From: Anagrus nilaparvatae
Taxonomy: Eukaryota > Arthropoda > Insecta > Hymenoptera > Mymaridae
Reading direction: 5' to 3'
Length of the DNA: 64,000 nucleotides
Assembly: GCA_022575985.1 (NCBI GenBank)
Contig: JAKSXM010000272.1
Span: 1,302,001-1,366,000, forward strand
Below the pieces are notes generated by a model that was not told the DNA's origin, ran no database searches, and saw only the letters and a program-made list of their open reading frames with translations. Shown here piece by piece: positions 10,316 to 21,835 of this stretch (position 1 is the stretch's first letter; every line of letters starts with the position of its first letter). The position numbers and the translations under genes were made by a program.

Positions 10316-11254
10316 TGCAACTAAATATTTAATTTAATATAAATTTAAGTTTGTAAAAAAGAAAAGGAATTTCCTTTTAGGTACTTAATGGTGATAACAC
10401 ATATTAGTATATTAGTATATTTATCTACCGACTTTTACGTATACATGAGGATAGTCCACATGCATCCCACAAAAGGGTTACGCCTGTGCATGGGCGGTGT
10501 GTGTTGTGTCAGTGTAAGTGTCTGTGTTGTATCTGTGTGTCAGTGTTATGTGTGTGCGTTGTCAACCTATGGCCTCAGAGAATTCGCACAATTTCTCCTG
10601 TCCCCATGCCGGCTTATAGTGTCGCACCCGGACTGCGTTATCTACATAATGCCTACATATATCTATAGACATTATGCGGATGCCTCAGTCCTAACCAGCA
10701 CCATCTATACTGTTTTTTTTTTTTTTACATATTTTTCAGTGGTCACCCATCCGGTTCAGCAGCGCCGTAAACATTGTTTAACTTTCAAGAGCGGCAATCT
10801 GAGAATATGCCAGTACGCTATGACGCCGGTCTATTTACCTATACATATTTACTTATATATTTGTTTTTTTTTTCAAAAGCATTAAAGTAAATTTTTTTTT
10901 TTTATTATAAAAAAGCATTAAAATAAATGCAAGTAAAAATTTTCTTTTGCAATATATTTAAAAAATTGTAAATATATTTTTTTTTCAAAAAAGAAAATAA
11001 TGCTAGAATTTTTATTTTCATTTTTTTAGCATTAACCCTTATGTCAATGGCTGGTAACATTTGTAACTTTTTTGTCTATAAATAAGTTTTTTTTGAATTT
11101 CCACTAAAAAATTTTTTTCAAGCTTCTTAAACAGCTTCAAGATACTAATTTTATAGCCTCATGCCTTTAAAAGTAAAAAAACAATTTTTTAAATAATTAA
11201 TATATTAGGCAAAGACGTGTTTTCTCGCCACAGATACAGAAAAATGTTATACCA
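10316..11254. other. No gene; GT-rich microsatellite at 10494-10560
   Basis: Degenerate TGTGTGT and CAGTGT runs occupy 10494-10560 and create a spurious long frame. The rest is A/T homopolymer-rich with no recognised features. Confidence 0.5.
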
Positions 11255-11358
11255 CCCTTGTCCATAAATAAGGAATGACCCAAATCGCAGTTTACCACCC
11301 TCGGCTTCGCCTCGGAGGTAATTTACGTGCAATTTGGGCCATTCTTTACTTTTCTGGA
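11255..11358. repeat. Dispersed about 100-bp imperfect palindrome, copy 1
   Basis: The arms are CCCAAATCGCAGTTTACC and GGTAATTTACGTGCAATTTG, with CCTCGGCTTCGCCTCGGAGG in the middle. Outer parts read CTTGTCCATAAATAAGGAAT and CATTCTTTACTTTTCTGGAC. Two more copies occur in inverted orientation in tandem at 52565-52680 and 52762-52880. It could be a short foldback MITE or part of a longer family. No coding sequence. Confidence 0.6.
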
Positions 11359-11739
11359 CTCGAGCTCGAAATATACTATATTTCTTTAAAGACGTTTTAT
11401 ATAATGGCTGTGGTACAAATGTAACCTAATTTCATTATACGTTTTTGATGGTATATAAATCGATCTTACTTTACATAAGATTACAGAAAAATTATGAATA
11501 ATTATTTATTATTTATAATAATTAAAATTTTATGTATGAACAATTTATTTATTTATTTATAAGATAAATATTATATATAGGCACAGACCCCAAGTCGTTG
11601 TATTTTTTTTTGCTAACAAATTCATAAAATATTTCACCGAATATTAAATTTTTTTTGAGCCTCCTAATACGAATATGATATCCAATTTCACCAAAAATTG
11701 TTCCCTTGCCCACGATTGGAATTTTCAAGTCTTATTATG

Positions 11740-12180
11740 CAAGTTGACCAATGCTATAATTGCATAAAAATAATTGAAATTACAACTTCTCTATAAAACC
11801 GGCTACTATTGGCGAAAATTTATAATAGGGTATATTTTTCTACATTCAATACAAATATTTCAACTTTCCTAAAAAGCGGGAAACTATTCGAAAAAAATAT
11901 AAAGTTGGGTATACTCTACTAAATTCAATACTTATATTTCAATGCTATCAATGCATAAAAACAATTAAAATTACAAATGTTCTATAAAACCAAACACTAT
12001 TTGAAAAATATTTATATTGGTGTATATTTTACTACATTAATATTAATATCGGAATGCTATCATTGCATAAAATATACTTGAAATTACAACATCTCCATTA
12101 AACAGGGCACTATTCGAAGTAAAATTTTTAATGGGTTATATGAAAATAATTTAAAGTGGCATATATTCTACTAAATTCTT
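11740..12180. repeat. Degenerate tandem repeat, about 80-120 bp units
   Basis: The motif AATGCTATCAATGCATAAA followed by AATTACAA recurs at about 11750, 11940 and 12053. Related units (ACTATTCGAAAAAAATATAA and GGGTATATTTTACTACATT) recur between them. Period and copy number are irregular. Confidence 0.5.
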
Positions 12181-12473
12181 ATTAAAATTTTATATATTCA
12201 GTTTATATTTAGTATAATAAATATTATTATTTTCATTATAATATACATCTTATTATTTTTAAAGTTAATATTGTATTCATAAACTATTCATTTAAAAATC
12301 TGTCTACTGATTTCTAATATTTTAATTAATGATTTAGTTTATATAATTTTCATAGTCTATATAATTTTCATATTATTTTTATTTTAGTTTCCACGAAAAC
12401 GTTATCTTGAAAAGTGCTTATACTAAACAAAAATAATGTTCAATTCATCTAATATTTATATATATCTTAATCT

Positions 12474-13104
12474 TATCTTAATACTATATATATTTGAAAA
12501 TTTATTTGTTTGTCTGTCTGTCTATCTGTACCCTCATCATGTAAGAACGGTCGAACTAATTGGCATAAAACCGGTGTCAAATTTATAAAGAAAGTCTGTG
12601 GGTGACATTAGCCATAGATTTTCTGCTCAGGTATCGTAGTTTTTGAGATATTTAATTTTTAGTGTTTTTGAACTAGATAAAATTTTTTAAAATTTAAAAA
12701 AGAATTGAAATATTTCGAGACTATTGACAAATTTTATAGTCATAAGTTTGTAGTATTCGTTTCGGCACCAATTTTTACATATTCTTCTAAATTTTTATTC
12801 CAAACGGAGGTATCTTTAAAATTTAATAAAATATTTTTGAACGTAGTAAGAAAAACTTTTTTTATTTTTTTATTTTTTATGGTATTTTTAATAATTTTTT
12901 TGTGTGCCTGGTTCAATGAACGAAATTACATAAAACCGATGATAAAATAAAGTTAAAATAAAATAATTTTTAGTTGTTTTGGGAAAGATTAAATTAATTG
13001 AAAATTTGGTTAAAAAGTGAAATAACTAAAAAATTTGATAATATTTTAATTTTAATGTCGGTATTACTTGATTTAGTCAACTCTAGAACCCTCTATTTAT
13101 TAAT
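12474..13104 (+). mobile_element. Helitron-like sequence, 5' end
   Basis: TCTTAATACTATATATATTT followed by GAAAATTTATTTGTTTGTCTG and TCTGTCTATCTG resembles the 5' end seen in many insect Helitrons. The same start recurs at 13105 (TCTTAATACTATA), directly before transposon A, and its continuation TTTGAAAATTTATTTG resumes at about 20295, after the right end of A. The 3' end of this first copy was not identified. Class assignment is from remembered patterns only. Confidence 0.35.
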
Positions 13105-13116
13105 ATCTTAATACTA

Positions 13117-13850
13117 TATCTGTAGTTCTTAGCTATTTTTACCCAAGTCGGATCTCAATGTCTTGGATTTAAAAAATACCAATTGCACTGTGTTTGGTAT
13201 GTAAAAATTTGGTTACTGGCCAATTTTTAAGGCTCTTGGTAGCTTGGTTGCGATTTGGTAGCTATTTTTCCAATTTTGATTTTTTTCGAACTCTGAGCCA
13301 CCCTTTTGCTTTTGATTTTCTGGACGCTCTAAATAAGCCTAAAAATTATTTTTCTTATAAAGGTGGGTAGTAAAATTTCCCGCCAAATCCGAATCTGACC
13401 TTATTTTTTCGGAAAAATCTCAGGAAAAGCCGGAAAATCAGAAAAATTAAAGGAAACTAAAAAATACAAATTTCTCAAAAAGCGTCACTTTTTTTTTCTA
13501 ATTTTTTTTTAAGGTGTTTTCCCATACTTTTCATGCTAGTAAACTCCTTTTTTGTCACATTTGCCTTTTAAGTACTTAAAAATCAATTTTAAGCTAAAAA
13601 AATAGAATTTAAAAATTTTCCGATTCTCTTGCTTTTCCTGAGCGAAAATGAAAATTCTGACATGATTTTCGGGTTCCTCGGAAAATTTTACATTAAAAAC
13701 CCTTCCGAATAAAATTTTATAGGCCCCTGTGACGCGGTAAAAAATGAAAAATAAAGTAAAATGCTAAAATGAAACGAATAAATAGGATAAAAACATTGCA
13801 TAATTTAATTTTTTTTTATTTTATCTTAAATTTTATGAAAATAAAAACAT
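13117..13850. repeat. Left inverted-repeat arm of transposon A
   Basis: Collinear, inverted match to the right arm over roughly 700 bp with scattered mismatches and indels. The Tigger derivative begins about 70 bp inside it. Confidence 0.75.
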
Positions 13851-13921
13851 TGGGAGTTTTTAATTTTCTTAACTAATTATTTTCAGATAATAAATTTTGT
13901 GAGGAATTAAAATAGAATATA

Positions 13922-14745
13922 CAGTGATCCCTCGTTATCCGCGGTTTACCCTATCCGCGGTAGGACGAAAATATCCAATCCCTTGTTTTCCGCGGGAAAA
14001 TTCTTGTAATCCGTGGTTATAATTTAAAAAAAAACGTCAAGTATTTTGTTTCAGTGTGACAATGTTCAGATTTTCGAGAATATTTATAATTTTTTCCTAA
14101 CCTACATTTATTTTTTTTTCATTTTTATTTTCAATTTTATAAAATAAAATTGTATTTCGTAATTATTATGGCTCCTCAATCAAGGAAAACACCCCAATCA
14201 TCTAAGAAAACACCATCTCGTGCAAGGAGCGTCATGAATATCGAAGATAAACTCAAAATTTTGGATTTGATTGATAATGGTGAAAAAAGTGCCAGTAACC
14301 GAACCAAATGTTCCTCTTAACACAAAACCATTTTACAAATCATAAATTCCTTACTAACTGCCATTGATTTGGCAATAAATCATGATCCAATAATAACAAA
14401 GAGTCTGAGTTTTAAACATTGTTGTGAAAAATCAGTAGAAATTTATGAAGAATTATTTAAGGATGTTTTAAGACAAGCAAAACAATCGCGGATGAAAGAC
14501 TTTCTTTAACAGAAAAATTGATCCTGAACTTACTTTCATTGAAATTTTGTATTTTTGAAATAAATTTACGGATTTTGAGTCAAAAAATCATTTTTATAAG
14601 AAAAAAAAAATTAATTTTTATATCATTTGAATTGCTACGAACGTAACCCCTATTTTTCCATAAGAGTAAGGTCTTATTATCCGCAGTTATGTTATCCGCG
14701 GTACTTTTCAGGAATGTAACCCCAGTGGATATCAAGGGATTCCTG
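13922..14745 (+). mobile_element. Internally deleted Tigger (pogo-type) transposon
   Basis: The ends are CAGTGATCCCTCGTTATCC on the left and the inverse of CAGGAATCCCTTGATATCC on the right, each next to TA (13920-13921 and 14746-14747), the TA duplication of Tc1/mariner/pogo elements. Subterminal CCGCGGATAACATAACTGCGG-type blocks are shared. Inside, an ATG at 14168 starts a 50-residue frame with VMNIEDKLKILDLIDNGEKS, the N-terminal CENP-B/psq-type helix-turn-helix of Tigger transposases. After a large deletion, a C-terminal piece (about 14331-14509) ends QAKQSRMKDFL, like the usual Tigger C-terminus. The DDE core is gone, so it cannot move by itself. Confidence 0.8.
14168..14320 (+). pseudogene. 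Tigger transposase N-terminal fragment (DNA-binding helix-turn-helix)
   Basis: ATG to TAA, 50 residues. It is basic at the start (SRKTPQSSKKTPSRARS), then has the helix region NIEDKLKILDLIDNGEKSAS typical of the psq/CENP-B N-terminal domain. It is cut off by the internal deletion. The remaining C-terminal part of the transposase lies downstream in another frame (14331-14509; SLTAIDLAINHDP-like and VLRQAKQSRMKDFL). Confidence 0.7.
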
Positions 14746-14830
14746 TACTACAAAAAAAAATTTTTTTATTAAAATAAATTAAACAAATTTAAAACTTTTG
14801 GTTATTTACTTTTTTTTAAACAAATAATAT

Positions 14831-15537
14831 TTATAAACTATTATACATTAAAATGTTTACAAATTTTCTAATGTTTATTAAATTTATTAAAATGCTTTCA
14901 ATTTTTCCAATTTGATTTTTTTTAATATTTAATATATTATCAGAATTCTTATTCAGATATATCGAATCTGAATAAGTATAATTATATTTGATTTTTGTTT
15001 TTTGATACAAGAGTATTTCTGATACTAATTCTTCTTCATTACACGTATATATTTCACCTAAGTACCATTCATCATTAAAAATAAATGCTATAGTTGAGTT
15101 AGAATCATAAGTTTTAATCGCTTTCCCCTTAAAATCAAATATTAAAGAATAATTAGAATCACTGCTTGTTTTTTTGCATTTTACTATATTTTCTGAGTGT
15201 GGAATAAAAAATTGGAAGCTCCTGGTGCCAGGAATGGTCTTTATAAGTTTTATATATGATGAGCGAGCTAACTCGGTTTCCTCTAATGGCACTATAAAAC
15301 AAAAAACAGAATTAATAGCTTCTTTACAAAATTTCAAAAGAGCTTCTACTGAAATGATTTTATCAGCATATGGCCTTCAAAAGCTTTCTCTAGCAGCTCC
15401 AAGTTTAATAACTGCACCAATTCCGTCACAGGCACTCATCCCATGCGCTGTTGCAAAAAAACTCCATTTAATTTGAATATTAAATTTTTCTTGACAAGCA
15501 AACATGAACGACATAATTTCACAGTTTTTATACCAGG
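14831..15537 (-). pseudogene. Transposon A transposase, C-terminal part
   Basis: The minus strand reads KWSFFATAHGMSACDGIGAV, then IKLGAARESF, a TGA, and RPYADKIISVEALLKFCKEA, then a long open C-terminal tail to the stop at 14831. The H-G-x-x-x-C-D-G-x-G motif with the following basic/Ala-rich helix is characteristic of the same invertebrate transposase group as the part at 16603-18476. In that group it follows S-D-G-x-x-x-Q-Y-K-N. Here the reading breaks between GQ and YKN because the LINE fragment (15538-16602) sits exactly there. One in-frame TGA is present in addition. Confidence 0.65.
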
Positions 15538-16602
15538 TTGTTCAATGACTTGAAGAGCATGTCAGGAACGTATTGGGGGATAAAATTCCCAGCGGCAAAG
15601 ATAATCTATAAAGGTGTCCTCGTCCCAATGATTACTTATGCCGCCGCAGGTTGGTGGGATCTATGTAATGATAGTAATAGGAGAAAAATAATAAGTGCGC
15701 AACGGGGTGCACTATTAGCGATTACCAGGGTCTACTCCACCACATCAAACGATGCCCTGCAAGTGATTGCAGGAGCATTGCCGGGTGATGTGGAAGTCGA
15801 ACTAGCGGCCGCGAGATACCAGTATAGGAAAACAGGGAAAGTTAAGTTTTACGATAAGAACTTAGACTCTGATGATGGGGACCAGATCACAGAGTTAAAG
15901 TTTATAGCGTACGAGGAATGGCAAAGAAGGTGGGAAGCCTCCTCGAAAGGGAGAGATACTTTCGTCTTCATCAATGACGTGAAAGAAAGAAGTAACCTGT
16001 CTTGGTTTCAGCCTCGTCACAATCTTGTGCAGGTTGTCTCCGGACACGGAAACTTTAAAGAGTATCTCAAAAAGCGAAATATAATAACCGGATCAGATGA
16101 GTGTGAATGCGGAGAAGGGCCAGATAACCCGCACCACCTCATCTTTAAATGTCTAAGATGGAATGCCTCACCTGGCAGGCTACCGCAATAAGCATCTTTG
16201 CGAGGAGACCTGCTGGAGCGATCAGGGAACTTTGAAAATTTTTCTTCTTCAAAACTACTATTTACTAATCATTACTTTTTTTCAGCTAAAGTCTTCAATA
16301 AAACAGACGAGGCGCATCTGTGGGCCCATGCCGCCGAGAGGTGCCCCGCGGGTAGACTGCCGCTCATGGGAGCGGGTCTAGCAGAAATGGTGTCCCTCCG
16401 CACAACCCAACGGATCCTTACACCAATGAGGTAACAATCATGGTGTAAAGGTCACTAGGGATCGCCAGCGGATGTACGGTTTTTCCCGGCTTGGTTACCT
16501 GAGGCCCGGTCGAGCGAGATAGTAGATGGGGCTCCGTAGGGTCTCGGTCTTAGGACCGTGATCCGGGATATGCCCCGTTGTGGTGCGGTACGCCCGGTTA
16601 AC
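15538..16602 (+). pseudogene. R1-type LINE ORF2 fragment inserted in the transposase gene
   Basis: The 217-residue frame (15538-16191) begins MFNDLKSMSGTYWGIKFPA and contains YKGVLVPMITYAAAGWW, the post-RT thumb region of R1-like ORF2. It ends with the Cys/His motif DECECGEGPDNPHHLIFKC. After a TAA the same frame goes on through an AT-rich insertion to DEAHLWAHAAERCPAGRLPL, stopping at about 16434. A GC-rich 3' UTR follows to about 16600, with no poly(A) tail visible. It has no RT catalytic core, so it is 5' truncated. Its GC content contrasts strongly with the AT-rich transposase it splits. It is related to, but distinct from, the copies at 1-470 and 21836-23135. Confidence 0.75.
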
Positions 16603-18476
16603 TCACAATCGCTGTCCTCTACAACCATCACTAAAGAATTCTACATTATTTATGTGAGGAAAATGTTCTTTAATATTATTCAAAATTTTTTCCATAAATA
16701 TTTTTACTACAGGAACATCATGCTTTAGGTCTTCCGATAACAAACACAAATTATTATGCTCAATCTTGTTTCCATTTTTTACATAAATTACCACAGGATG
16801 TATGGTAACTGCCTTCTGATACCAATACTTGGTATAAGTTGTATACCATAATTTGAATATCATCTTGTACAACAAACTTATAATTTTCTGCAAAGTCCAT
16901 TTGAATAATTGCTTCATTTTCGTCGAAATTACTTTTTTTTGTTTTTAAATAATTTGATTGCTCATTTGAGATGAATAAATGTGAAAGAAATTTATTTAAC
17001 TGCTCTTTAAGTAACAAAACAAATTCACTTTTTAAAAGTTTTTTAGTTATAAGGTCTGCTCTATCAGTACATAGCCACTGAATTAATTCAAATTCTTCTT
17101 CTTCATCATCATCATCGCCACTTTCTTCTTCACCATACTCTGATATCATCAATACTTTCGACATCTATTGGAAATAATTCACTGTGAATCATTTGATCAA
17201 TTCGGTTTTTATTTGAACACTTATCACACATTCCAAACATGCAGTTTCTATTTTGTAGGTCGCAAACTAATTTTGAAATGAATTCTTTCCATGATAACGA
17301 AGTTTCAGTGGCTCTAATTGCAAGCTTTAAATTTTTACATATTGAACACACACAAACAATATGCGTGCCACTTGCATCAGGTAAAACACACCATATAGGT
17401 ATTAAATTGCAAAAAGTTGAAAATCCTAGCTTATCTGCTGAATATTCTTGTTTATACATTGCGTACAGTTTTCCTAAATTACACAGGATCAATCTTTTGG
17501 TTCATATACGTGTTTCTTAATTTTGACACATTCTTTTTTATATGGCATAATTCTTGAATTTAAATCATTACAATAGAAATTTATTACTCGAGTTTTAATT
17601 TCTTTTGAAATACAGTCACTGCGTGCTTTTCGTTCTGGTTTTCCCAAAATTCCTCTCTGTTGCCTAACCTCAATTGCTTTTTTAGCTAAATAATTACTAA
17701 ATTTAATTCTTTGCTTATTTTGTAGTATGACCATTCTTCAGGTCAAAAACTAAATTTGATCTTTTTTTGAAGCATTTTTGATTTTTTCTTTAATGTGATT
17801 CATTAAATCTTCATGATAGTTAGAATTTGTAGTTTCTAATTTATAATCTGCTGGTATATTCAAGGCTTTTTTAATTTTGATTTTTATAATTTCAAAGAAA
17901 GATTTTAGTTTACTTTTCGCATATAAAATCTTAGAATAATTTCCACGATAATTTTTCTGCATAGGTGTTAAATTCACTTGTTCAAGAAATTGGTTAAAAT
18001 TATCCAAAATATAATCAGTTGGAGTAGGATATGAGGGATCTGATACAGATTTTTGAGATAATTCAATTTTATTTTTTAAAGCTTCCGATAGTTTCTCTAG
18101 TAAATTTTCCCAGCAATGCGTACAATATTTATTTCCAGGTACTAATTTATGCTTAGTATTATATGAGCGTTCTATATTAATATTTTCTATAAAATCAAGA
18201 CATTTTTCTAAATTTAATTGTTTTAATTTTACTTGAATCCGTTTCTTATGCTTATGCATTGGATCACAACAATATTTTTGCAAATCTGGATATCTGCGTA
18301 GTCCTATAAGTCCTTATGTTCTTGACATAACCTTAAAGAATCAACATTAACATCAACACCACTTCTTAATGATAAAATTTTTTTATCATCTTTTTTTAAT
18401 GCTAATTCAGATAATTTAATTATTTTTACACATTTATTGTTAGCCTTTTCAGATATTTTACTAAAGCTGCATTTTT
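16603..18476 (-). pseudogene. Transposon A transposase, N-terminal and catalytic part
   Basis: Consecutive minus-strand frames give, from the N-terminus: a Cys/His-rich start (GVDVNVDSLRLCQEHKD, CCDPMHKHKKRIQVKLKQL), ARSDCISKEIKTRVINFYCN, RLILCNLGKLYAMYKQEYSA, FCNLIPIWCVLPDASGTHIV with CVCSICKNLK, then CMFGMCDKCSN, an acidic run, FELIQWLCTDRADLITKKLL, IIQMDFAENYKFVVQDDIQ, TIHPVVIYVKN and VEFFSDGCRGQ. MDFAENY and FSDG fit the first two catalytic Asp positions of an RNase-H-like DDE transposase. The family is common in cnidarian and arthropod genomes; I suspect a Sola-like or related superfamily but cannot confirm it. At least four frameshifts are present, plus the LINE insertion after GQ. Confidence 0.65.
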
Positions 18477-19014
18477 AAACTTCATCAATATCTAGAATAA
18501 AGTATAAATTAATTATTAGTCGTTTTTTTTAATGTGAATGCATAAAATTAAAAAATAAATGAGTTTAAGATTCGACATAATTTTTTAAAATAAAATAACT
18601 TGCCATTTTCGAAAATTAATTGTACTTTCCTTTGCAGGTTAGGTCAAATATTTATTTTTAACAATTTCAAAAACTTCTTATAATCTCTGTTATAATCAAG
18701 AGTATTTTAAAAATCAAATAATCAATATAAAGACTATTATCTTGAAATCAGTGTAAACTAGAAAATTTTGGAGGTTTTTCACTTACAAGCATTCCATGTA
18801 GATAGTTATACTGTAAATAATTTTAGCTATTCTGTACATAATTTTTGGTGACACATACTATACTAACATTTGTAAATTTTTTAAACGCGGTAAATTTAAA
18901 TTATATAAAAAATCATTTCAAAACTTAAGAAATTGAAGGGAGCAAAACTTGAAAATTTTGAGCAGGTTTATTAGCGAAATTCACAATTTTAAATTTATTA
19001 ATAGTAAATTATAA

Positions 19015-20285
19015 AATTTAAGATAAATAAAAAAAAAATTAAATTATGCAATGATTTTATCCTACTTATTCGTTTCATTTTAGCATTTTACTTTATTTTT
19101 CATTTTTTACAGCGTCACAGGGGCCTCTAAAATTTTATTCGGAAGGGTTAGTAATGTAAAATTTTCCGAGGAACCCGAAAATCATGTCAGAATTTTCATT
19201 TTTGCTCAGGAAAAGCGAGAAAATCGGAAAATTCAGAAATTTCATAATTTTTAAATTCTATTTTTTTAGCTTAAAATGGGTTTTTAAGTACTTAAAAAAG
19301 GCAAACGTGACAAAAAAGGAGTTTACCAGCATGAAAAGTATGGGAAAACACATAAAAAAAAAGAGTAACGCTAAAGCGCGCCAACCCCCTCAAATTCAAT
19401 TTTAAATGAAAAACAATTTAAACTTTAAACAAATATTTATTTAATAAAACAAATTTTCGATTTTATTTGTGCAAAATCTTCATTCTAAGCTAAAGTTTAT
19501 TATTTTAAGTTTTACTTTATGAATTAACCCTAAATTAGGTACATTTTACCAATTATGCGATCACAGGCCCTCGGTGCTATGCACGGCCCTGTCAACTTTC
19601 CCATTTGATACATTTTAACTTTATATCGAACTTATTTCATTAATTGATTCCTCATAAATAACAAATTTTTTATTTAAGACAGAAAATAACATGTTAATAA
19701 TATTATAGTATTAACTCTTTCAAAATGAAGAAAAAAAAATAAAAAATAAATAATAATAAAATACAGAATTTTAAAATACGCGCCATTAAAAATAACAGAA
19801 CAGTATAAGGTTTAATTTGTATACCGCAAGAGCGCGTTAGTATTAATTTCGAAATGAATAACAGCTGTTAAGTACAGACCTATCAGAATGTGTTTTAAAA
19901 TGTCTCAAAATCAGCGTTACATTCCATTTTTTTAATAGAAGGTTTAGTTTTTCTGATTTTCCGGGTTTTCCTGAGGTTTTTCCAAAAAAATAAGGTCAGA
20001 TTCGGATTTGGCGGGAAATTTTACTACCCAACTTTATACGAAAAATAATTTTTAGGCTTATTTAGAGCGTCCAGAAAATCAAAAGCAAACGGGTGGCTGA
20101 GAGTTTGAAAAAAATCAAAATTGGAAAAACAGCTACCAAATCGCAACCAAGCAACCTAGAGCCTTGAAAATTGGGCAGTAACCACATTTTTACATACCGA
20201 ACCCAGTGCAATTGGTATTTTTTAAATCCAAGACAGATCGAATCGACCTCAGTCTTGGGTAAAAATAGCTAAGAAGTACTGATAC
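19015..20285. repeat. Right inverted-repeat arm of transposon A (contains an insertion)
   Basis: Inverted copy of 13117-13850, interrupted at 19373-19905 by sequence absent from the left arm. The interrupting block begins TAACGCTAAAGCGCG and ends CAGCGTTA, so it may itself be a small element with short inverted ends. Confidence 0.7.
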
Positions 20286-20732
20286 AATATATATATATTT
20301 GAAAATTTATTTGCCTGTCTGTCTGTACTCTGCCTGTAGTTAAATTTTTTTATCTTCTCTATAATAAGTATAGAATCAATCAGAACCTATAATTTTTCAT
20401 TAATGTTTCACCTACGCTGCTCTGAATAGTTTCAAGGCATTTGCATAATTATCAATTTGTAGTGAAACATGATTAATAATAATATTATTTTTATTATTAA
20501 TAAAAATTAATAATAAAAAATCAATAACAAAACACCGGGAACAGATCAGGGGGGGGAGCCCCCCCCTCTCACCTATGGTAGTATATATATATATATATAT
20601 TTCAGCTAAGAAATTATTGTTAGTTATAAATTTAAAAATTTACGATTTAATATTAAATTAGCTACCAACAAAATTAATTGTTATGATAATTATTGTTATG
20701 TTACATCGAGCATCGCGAGGCCAATAAGCTAG
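20286..20732 (+). mobile_element. Helitron-like sequence continuing after transposon A
   Basis: TTTGAAAATTTATTTGCCTG and TCTGTCTGTACTCTGCC match the segment at about 12488, which suggests transposon A split a Helitron-like element at 13105-13116 / 20286. Two possible 3' ends are seen: a G7-AG-C7 hairpin near 20550-20565, and GCGAGGCCAATAAGCTAG ending at 20732. Neither can be chosen with confidence. Confidence 0.3.
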
Positions 20733-21835
20733 TTGTTTATTAAATTTAGATTTTTTTGACCTTTCTATTTATAGATTTATACATATCTTTTTCAAATAAT
20801 TAGCTATAACTTGTTACAGAATAAAAATACAAAATGATAATTCAAATTAAATTTAAAATCAGTATTACATCTTTACTAAAAAGGCGAAATCGAAAATTTT
20901 CCATGCGTACCTCCCTCTTAGATTAAGTGCTTTTCAAAATTTTTATTTCTGAAAAGCGCTAGCTCCTTTAGTGCAAAATTATAATAAGATAGTATGTTTA
21001 ATATATTTCAGTTTGCAAAAAATTAAGGACTGATCAAAGGACCCCACACAAATCTTAACATTGGGTCGTAGTCATATTCGCTGAATTTTTGATATGTGAT
21101 AGTTCATCATGCTGATCAATTGTCTCAATGGCCAAAGCTCGAAAATGTATAGTTTAAGGTGTACAGAGAGAATCTCCGAGTATCCTCCATGGATTTATTT
21201 ATATGCGCAGTGTGTATAGACTTTTGAAATAACCTTTTTAATTTTTTTTTATTATATAGGTTCCTTTTTTTGAGGTTGCTGAATTTAGATCTGTTGTTAG
21301 TTTTTTAAAATTGACAGTTGGCAGCTGTCAAATAGCTGTCAATGTGCTACAATGAAGCCAAAAACTTGTTTTTTTTTTATGTTTCATCTTTCTTTTTTTT
21401 AGTTCGATAAATTTAAAGATGATATAAAACTTTACCAGTATTTTTGGCACTTGGAGTTGCGAATCCGTTACTTGCTTTATGGACACCGCACGTGACGTCG
21501 CGGTCCAGAACTGAAACCGGAATGCTCGTTTTGCAAAGGAAACGGCATGGTCTTCTATTACAGCGCCGTGCGGCTGATATTATAAATTATTATCAGTCGA
21601 TATGAAAATCTATAACTTTTATTGATCGGTGCTGCTTTTTATTGATCTTCTATTAGAATATTTTTAAACTAAAAATAATATTTTTGAAAGTTGATTGTTG
21701 CTAGGCGGAAATATTCTGTCTTGAAGATTTAAGGCGCGCGAATATGCGTGTATTCGTGTTTGCAAATATTAAATAATTTAATATATAATATTCGCTTGTA
21801 ACGGGCAAAAATGCCTCGTTACAAGTGGGAAGGAA
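20733..21835. other. No clear gene; short GC-richer patch at 21460-21580
   Basis: Mostly AT-rich. The patch at 21460-21580 is GC-richer than its surroundings and encodes a short frame with CSFCKGNGMVFYY (see findings). Nothing else is supported. Confidence 0.4.

Larger units (their letters stand above)
13117..20285. mobile_element. DNA transposon A: 7.2 kb with about 0.7-kb terminal inverted repeats, DDE transposase and nested insertions
   Basis: The left arm (13117-13850) recurs inverted at 19015-20285. Matching landmarks are TTCTTAGCTATTTTTACCCA against its inverted copy at 20256-20275, GTTGCGATTTGGTAGCT, TTTCTGGACGCTCTAAATAA, GGCGGGAAATTTTACTACCC, TCATGTCAGAATTTTCATTT and GCGTCACAGGGGCCT. 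Between the arms lies one minus-strand transposase gene. Two later insertions interrupt the element: a Tigger derivative (13922-14745) and an R1-type LINE fragment (15538-16602). An extra 0.5 kb also sits in the right arm (19373-19905). The element appears to have landed in a Helitron-like sequence that continues on both sides. The target duplication is not clear. Confidence 0.75.

Noticed and set aside
10388..10885. 165-codon frame rich in Cys and Val
   Set aside because: It is produced by a degenerate GT microsatellite and T-runs; no domain pattern.
11033..11060. piggyBac-like end (TTAACCCTTATGTCAATGG)
   Set aside because: No inverted partner with TTAA was found nearby.
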